From JBKEDF01 sp047975325 (GTDB taxonomy: Bacteria > Pseudomonadota > Alphaproteobacteria > Rhodobacterales > Rhodobacteraceae), in NCBI GenBank assembly GCA_047975325.1, contig JBKEDF010000063.1:1-45791 (forward strand): a DNA stretch of 45,791 nt. Reading direction: 5' to 3'. Numbering within the stretch: the stretch's first letter is position 1; each line of letters opens with the position of its first letter. Positions 42,457-45,791 of the stretch are shown one piece after another. Below the pieces are notes generated by a model. The model was not told the origin of the DNA and made no database searches. It saw only the letters and a list, made by a program, of their open reading frames with translations. The translations under genes and the position numbers were made by a program.

Positions 42457-42678
42457 CATTGCACATCAACCCTACCCAATCAGCCGCCGGATTGAGCCGT
42501 GATCGGCTGGTTGTGGAATTCTTCGGGCGGATCGTGCCGCTTCTGGTCAAACCCTGCTTGACCGGGTAGAACCAAGGGCAGGCGGACCCTGCCGGAGACA
42601 TGCTGCATGGGGCTGTAGATCGAGGGACAGGCGGCCGAATGACCCAAAGCTCCCTCCTGTGTCAGAGGAACAATTGAG
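42457..42678. other. Intergenic stretch with hairpins and no gene
   Basis: These 222 bases hold two inverted repeats: 42477-42486 with 42504-42513 (one mismatch) and ggtcaa/ttgacc at 42545-42563. No open frame has a plausible start and no U-run is seen. They may be a terminator for the hydrolase gene or regulatory DNA of the GST gene. Confidence 0.45.
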
Positions 42679-43290
42679 ATGAAGCTGTACTATTCGCCTG
42701 GAGCCTGTTCATTGGCATCGCATATTACGCTGAACGAAGTTGGGCAGCCTTTTGAGACCGAACAGGTCGATATCCGCGCCAAGACAACCGCCAGCGGTGG
42801 TGATTTCCGACAGATCAACCCCAAGGGCGCTGTTCCAGCCCTTGAACTCGACAACGGCGAGGTGCTGACCGAAGGCGTGGCGATCATGCAATATGTTTCG
42901 GACAGCGCCGGGGCGACATCGATCATGCCCCCTGCTGGTACATTGGAACGTGCACGGGTACAGGAAATGCTGAACTACGTCGCAAGTGAGGTTCACAAAT
43001 CCTACAGCCCCTTCTTCAACCCGGCCATCACGGAAGACGCAAAGGCGGCGGCGACACAGGTTCTGAACGGCAAGCTGTCATGGCTGGAAAACGTACTGTC
43101 CGATGACCGCAGCTATCTGGGAGGAAAGAACTATTCCCCGGCGGATGCGTATCTGTTCACCGTGACCAACTGGTCGGGAATGCTGGGCCACGATTTATCA
43201 GCCTATCCGAAAATCAATGCCCTGCGCGCACGGGTTTCCAAACGCCCTGCGGTTCAGGCGGCATTGAAAGCCGAAGGCCTGACCGGCTGA
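42679..43290 (+). CDS. Glutathione S-transferase, beta class
   Basis: The 203-residue protein reads MKLYYSPGACSLASHITLNE, with C10 as the beta-class catalytic residue, NPKGAVPALELDNGEVLTEG (the glutathione-binding thioredoxin fold) and the all-helical second domain with YSPADAYLFTVTNWSGML. It should conjugate or reduce electrophiles and peroxides with glutathione. AGAGGAACAATTGAG precedes the start. Next in the window is the truncated LacI gene on the other strand. Confidence 0.92.
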   Translation: MKLYYSPGACSLASHITLNEVGQPFETEQVDIRAKTTASGGDFRQINPKGAVPALELDNGEVLTEGVAIMQYVSDSAGATSIMPPAGTLERARVQEMLNYVASEVHKSYSPFFNPAITEDAKAAATQVLNGKLSWLENVLSDDRSYLGGKNYSPADAYLFTVTNWSGMLGHDLSAYPKINALRARVSKRPAVQAALKAEGLTG

Positions 43291-43376
43291 TAAAAGCTAT
43301 CTGACAGGGAATCTATGCTAAGGAAGTCCGGGAACGAAAGACTGCGGAAAAATTTGCGACACTACCGGCAACTTGC

Positions 43377-44114
43377 TTACTTGCTTACTGACGCAGTGGA
43401 ACGACGCTTCATGAGTGAAACTTGGAATTCAACTGAATCGAGCTCTTGATCCTGCTCAAGATGCGCAACAATCTGGCGCGCTGCGACGACACCTATATCC
43501 CGCGCCGGCACTTTTATAGTGGTCATTGGTGGTGTCGAAAAAGCGGCAATTTCAAGGTCGTCAAACCCGATAACCGACAAGTCCCCTGGCACCTCTATCC
43601 CCCGGCCTTGGCAGGCACTAAGAATACCGGCAGCATGGTTATCATTGGTACACAGGATACCCGTCGGCAGCGTTCCCGCCTCAATCAGTTCGATTGCAAC
43701 GGCGAAGCCTGATGCGATAGAATTTGAACGGTAGATAACGCGTTCCGGCGGAAGTAGAACGCCCCGATCACGAAGCGCCTCAGTGAACCCGTACATTCGT
43801 GCCGCCACCCGATCATTATTGGTGATATCCTGCGAGAGTATCACAATATCTCGATGCCCAAGGTCGAGCAAATACTGGGCTGAAAGTCGCGCGGCACGCG
43901 TATTGTCGACGCCAACATAGGCGCGACCGGTATCACTGCGGTAGGAATAAATAATCAGGAAAGGGACCTGCTGAACGTCAAGCAAATGCCAGACTTCGGA
44001 CGAGAAGTTTTCACCCAGGAGGATCAGAGCATCAATACCACGCTCGAGCATTGAACGGATCCCGATCAACGCCTTGGCAAGATCGTAGTCCGAGCAGTTT
44101 AGCGTTAGAGCACA
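43377..44114 (-). pseudogene. LacI-family regulator lacking its DNA-binding end
   Basis: The frame encodes the periplasmic-binding-like ligand domain of a LacI/GalR regulator: LTLNCSDYDLAKALIGIRSM, LERGIDALILLGENFSSEV, GRAYVGVDNTRAARLSAQYL, LGHRDIVILSQD and CTNDNHAAGILSACQGRGIEVPGDLSVIGFDDLE. The helix-turn-helix and hinge (about 60 residues) plus some of the first lobe are missing. Reading upstream, homology stops near 44105-44114 and a TAG follows at 44117, exactly where IS4-family DNA begins. The insertion therefore cut the gene, and a functional repressor is not expected. The first methionine-like start is a TTG (44069). Targets are unknown. Confidence 0.82.
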
Positions 44115-44191
44115 CTACACGACACAGGGGTGGTTGAGGGCGGCGCGAGGTAATTTTCTGACGGGTTCTGACTTGCAAACAGGATCGCCGG

Positions 44192-44815
44192 ATGGTCACG
44201 AAACTCAGCGCTGCCCTCACCGAAAAGCTATCGCCGCCTATCGATCTGAGCAAGAGCCGGCTGGAGACGCTGGCGCTGCTGATCACGGGCATGATCGGCG
44301 CCCGGACGGTCAATCTGAGCCATATCGCCAGCGAGCGTGGATCGCCAGACAGCGCTTACGCTCGACCTATCGTCGTCTGCAGCGGTTTTTCCAGCATGTC
44401 ACACCGAATGAGGATTGGGCCGCCAGACTGATCGTGACACTGCTCGGCGCACGCGGGCCGTGGCTTCTGTGCCTCGACCGTACCAACTGGCAGATCGGCG
44501 CGAAGCATGTGAATGTTCTGGTGCTGGCGCTGGTGACACGGCGCCACCGGGTGCCACTGATGTGGCGCATGCTGGACGGTCCGGGCAACTCTCCGACCGC
44601 CACGCGCATCGCGCTGATGGAGCGCTATCTGGCTCTGTTCGGCGCCGGATCGGTGAAGATGCTGCTGGCCGACCGCGAGTTCATCGGCGGTGAATGGCTG
44701 AGATATCTCCATGAAAAATCCATTCCCTTCACCATCCGCCTGCGGGAGAACATGACCGTCATTACCGAAGACGGCGAGCAGTGCCAGCTGCGCACCCCGC
44801 TGCAGACGAGACCCG
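44192..44815 (+). pseudogene. IS4-family transposase, frameshifted and 3'-truncated
   Basis: The first part reads MVTKLSAALTEKLSPPIDLS and LSHIASERG. About base 44335 the frame changes and continues RLRSTYRRLQRFFQHVTPNE, then LLCLDRTNWQIGAKHVNVLV (first Asp), then VKMLLADREFIGGEWLRYLH (second Asp) and IRLRENMTVITEDGEQCQL. The region with the third catalytic residue (Y-R-E-K) is missing; homology ends near 44810, where IS110 DNA starts. It cannot make an active transposase. Confidence 0.85.
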
Positions 44816-45275
44816 TGGCGCACGCAGCTGCCGAGCCTTGCGAACCTGGTGGGATGCGATGCGCCGGGCTCGAACGAGGTCTTGCATCGCCTCGTTGAAC
44901 CTCATCTGGTGTCCAGATGTAACTCAGTTCTCCCGCGCGGTGCAGACGAGCCAACGCAATCGCATCCCGCGTGTCATTTTTCTGCCGGCGGTGCGTCGCA
45001 TGTACCGGCATCTTCGACGGCGCGGTCACCCGGCAGTCGATTCCTTTTGCGGCAAGGTGCCGATACAGACCGTAGCCGCACGGACCTGCCTCGTAGACAT
45101 ACGAGGCCACCGCGTGCCGCGCTGTCACTTTCTTCAGCATCTTGTCGATCATCGTGCTCTCGTGGGGGATTGTGCCCCACAAGCGTACTTCGCCATCTCG
45201 TCCAGCTTCCGCAATTGCAACCGTAATCGTATCCTTGTGCACGTCGAGACCGACGTAGACGTCAATATCTTGCAT
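44816..45275 (-). pseudogene. IS110-family transposase, N-terminal remnant with frameshift
   Basis: The minus frame begins MQDIDVYVGLDVHKDTITVA after AAGGAGAG, with the DEDD N-terminal motif, then VYEAGPCGYGLYRHLAAKGI and KNDTRDAIALARLHRAGELS. After IWTPDEVQ one extra base (44894) shifts the frame. In the shifted frame homology goes on as EAMQDLVRARRIASHQVRKA until about 44820. The C-terminal transposase_20 domain is absent. Confidence 0.88.
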
Positions 45276-45353
45276 GAGCGCTCTCCTTTTGAACGCTCTG
45301 AGCTTCGCACTGCTCTATGCGTCCGCGGAAACGGTCATCTCATCTACCTCTTC

Positions 45354-45521
45354 ATGGGCTCGGAAAGCGGCGGCAATCGCCTACACCCTCATCGAACCGC
45401 CAAGCTCAACGGCGTCGATACCCAAGCTTGGCTGATCTGGGTGCTGACCCACATCCCGGACCACAAAACCAACAAACTCGATGAACTCATGCCTTGGCGC
45501 TACGCTGCGCAGGCAACATAA
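45354..45521 (+). pseudogene. IS66-family transposase, C-terminal remnant
   Basis: The frame ends GSESGGNR, then HRTAKLNGVDTQAWLIWVLT and HIPDHKTNKLDELMPWRYAA, which matches the end of IS66 transposases. Between GSESGG and TAKLNG the expected AAAIAYTLIE-like text lies in another frame, so small indels have broken it. Its upstream part is lost. Confidence 0.8.
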
Positions 45522-45746
45522 CGCCGTTTCGAAAATTACGCCAGAGCGTTCGGCCTGGCTTGCAGTTACCCATAAGTGTCCGTTGGGGGCTTTGCGAGAC
45601 TGGAACCTTCAACGGGGTCGGCGAGGCGGGAGAATCCTCGCCATATGACGGTCGTCCCCGGCGGCACGCCCTATCAGTCTGCGGAAAAACCTCGCCATTT
45701 TTCCGGGATCATGATTCCCTTTTTTTGTTGGAGTAGGGAGATTGGG
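45522..45746. other. Non-coding stretch between IS66 and IS5 remnants
   Basis: I see no gene in these 225 bases. It probably holds the right end of the IS66 piece and the left end of the IS5-type element. An obvious inverted repeat pair was not found. Confidence 0.5.
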
Positions 45747-45791
45747 ATGCGGGGCGGTTTTGAGGATCAGGGGAGCCTGTTTTCGTATGTT
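45747..45791 (+). CDS. IS5-family transposase, first 15 codons (runs off the window)
   Basis: ATG at 45747, with GTAGGGAG upstream, opens MRGGFEDQGSLFSYV, which matches the start of IS5/IS1182-like transposases (M-R-G-x(4)-Q-x-x-L-F-S-Y-V). The rest lies outside the window, so it is unknown whether this copy is intact. Confidence 0.72.
   Translation, partial: MRGGFEDQGSLFSYV

Larger units (their letters stand above)
44115..45791. mobile_element. Cluster of insertion-sequence remnants
   Basis: From the LacI breakpoint to the window end, pieces of at least four IS families follow one another: IS4, IS110 (opposite strand), IS66 and IS5. Three are truncated or frameshifted. No complete terminal inverted repeats could be matched by eye, and the exact junctions are approximate. 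Neighbouring chromosomal genes are dense, so this is an accessory insertion site. Confidence 0.85.

Noticed and set aside
42477..42563. Possible CRISPR or REP array
   Set aside because: Only two unrelated short inverted repeats are present, with no regular spacing or repeated units.
3361..44000. CRISPR array or phage-defence island
   Set aside because: No repeated spacer pattern and no defence-type gene cluster was recognised in the window.
44134..44898. Single 254-codon transposase
   Set aside because: Its first 60 codons are out of frame with IS4 homology and its end reads into antisense IS110 DNA; the real product is split by a frameshift and truncated.

Overview
This window looks like a chromosomal segment of an alphaproteobacterium, most likely of the order Rhodobacterales. 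The evidence is the high GC content, the secE-nusG-rplK-rplA-rplJ-rplL-rpoB block, a Hint-domain protein, a DUF6173 protein, the small aa3 oxidase subunit IV, a DmdC-like acyl-CoA dehydrogenase, phaA/phaB, and ubiquinone-linked functions (COQ9, ETF-QO, class 2 DHODH, long-chain polyprenyl diphosphate synthase). This placement rests on reading the proteins, not on a database search.

Region 1 (1-5460, minus strand) is the transcription/translation block: secE, nusG, rplK, rplA, rplJ, rplL and the 5' part of rpoB. It has two oddities. A family-4-type glycosyltransferase gene sits between rplL and rpoB, with a long hairpin on each side. In addition, the codon where rplL should start reads AAG instead of ATG.

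Region 2 (5627-17469) begins with a Hint-domain protein and continues as an aromatic or heterocycle catabolism island. It holds MarR regulator, flavin reductase, HpaB-type monooxygenase, cupin and amidase on the plus strand; a divergent DUF2848 hydrolase-like gene with a GntR/FCD regulator; and a five-gene Liv-type ABC importer. A nearly identical 18-bp palindrome lies before the MarR gene and before the importer, which suggests one regulon. The substrate is unknown, and this is the best candidate for an undescribed pathway.

Region 3 (17632-33765) is mostly housekeeping: rpsU, COQ9, quinone oxidoreductase, Sua5/TsaC, an acyl-CoA dehydrogenase/MBL/DUF6173 operon, oxidase subunit IV, a lipoprotein, GNAT, a membrane protein, greA, ETF-QO, a TPR protein, ispE, polyprenyl synthase, DUF2007 and a tRNA-type methyltransferase.

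Region 4 (33866-43290) holds a DUF465 mini-protein, a DMT exporter, phaB and phaA with a strong terminator between them, tRNA-Gly(TCC), a periplasmic 5'-nucleotidase, DUF952-pyrD, a large membrane protein whose transmembrane block splits an alpha/beta hydrolase, and a glutathione S-transferase.

Region 5 (43377-45791) is a graveyard of mobile DNA. A LacI-type regulator has lost its DNA-binding end at an IS4-family remnant. Fragments of IS110 and IS66 transposases follow, and then the first codons of an IS5-family transposase that runs off the window.
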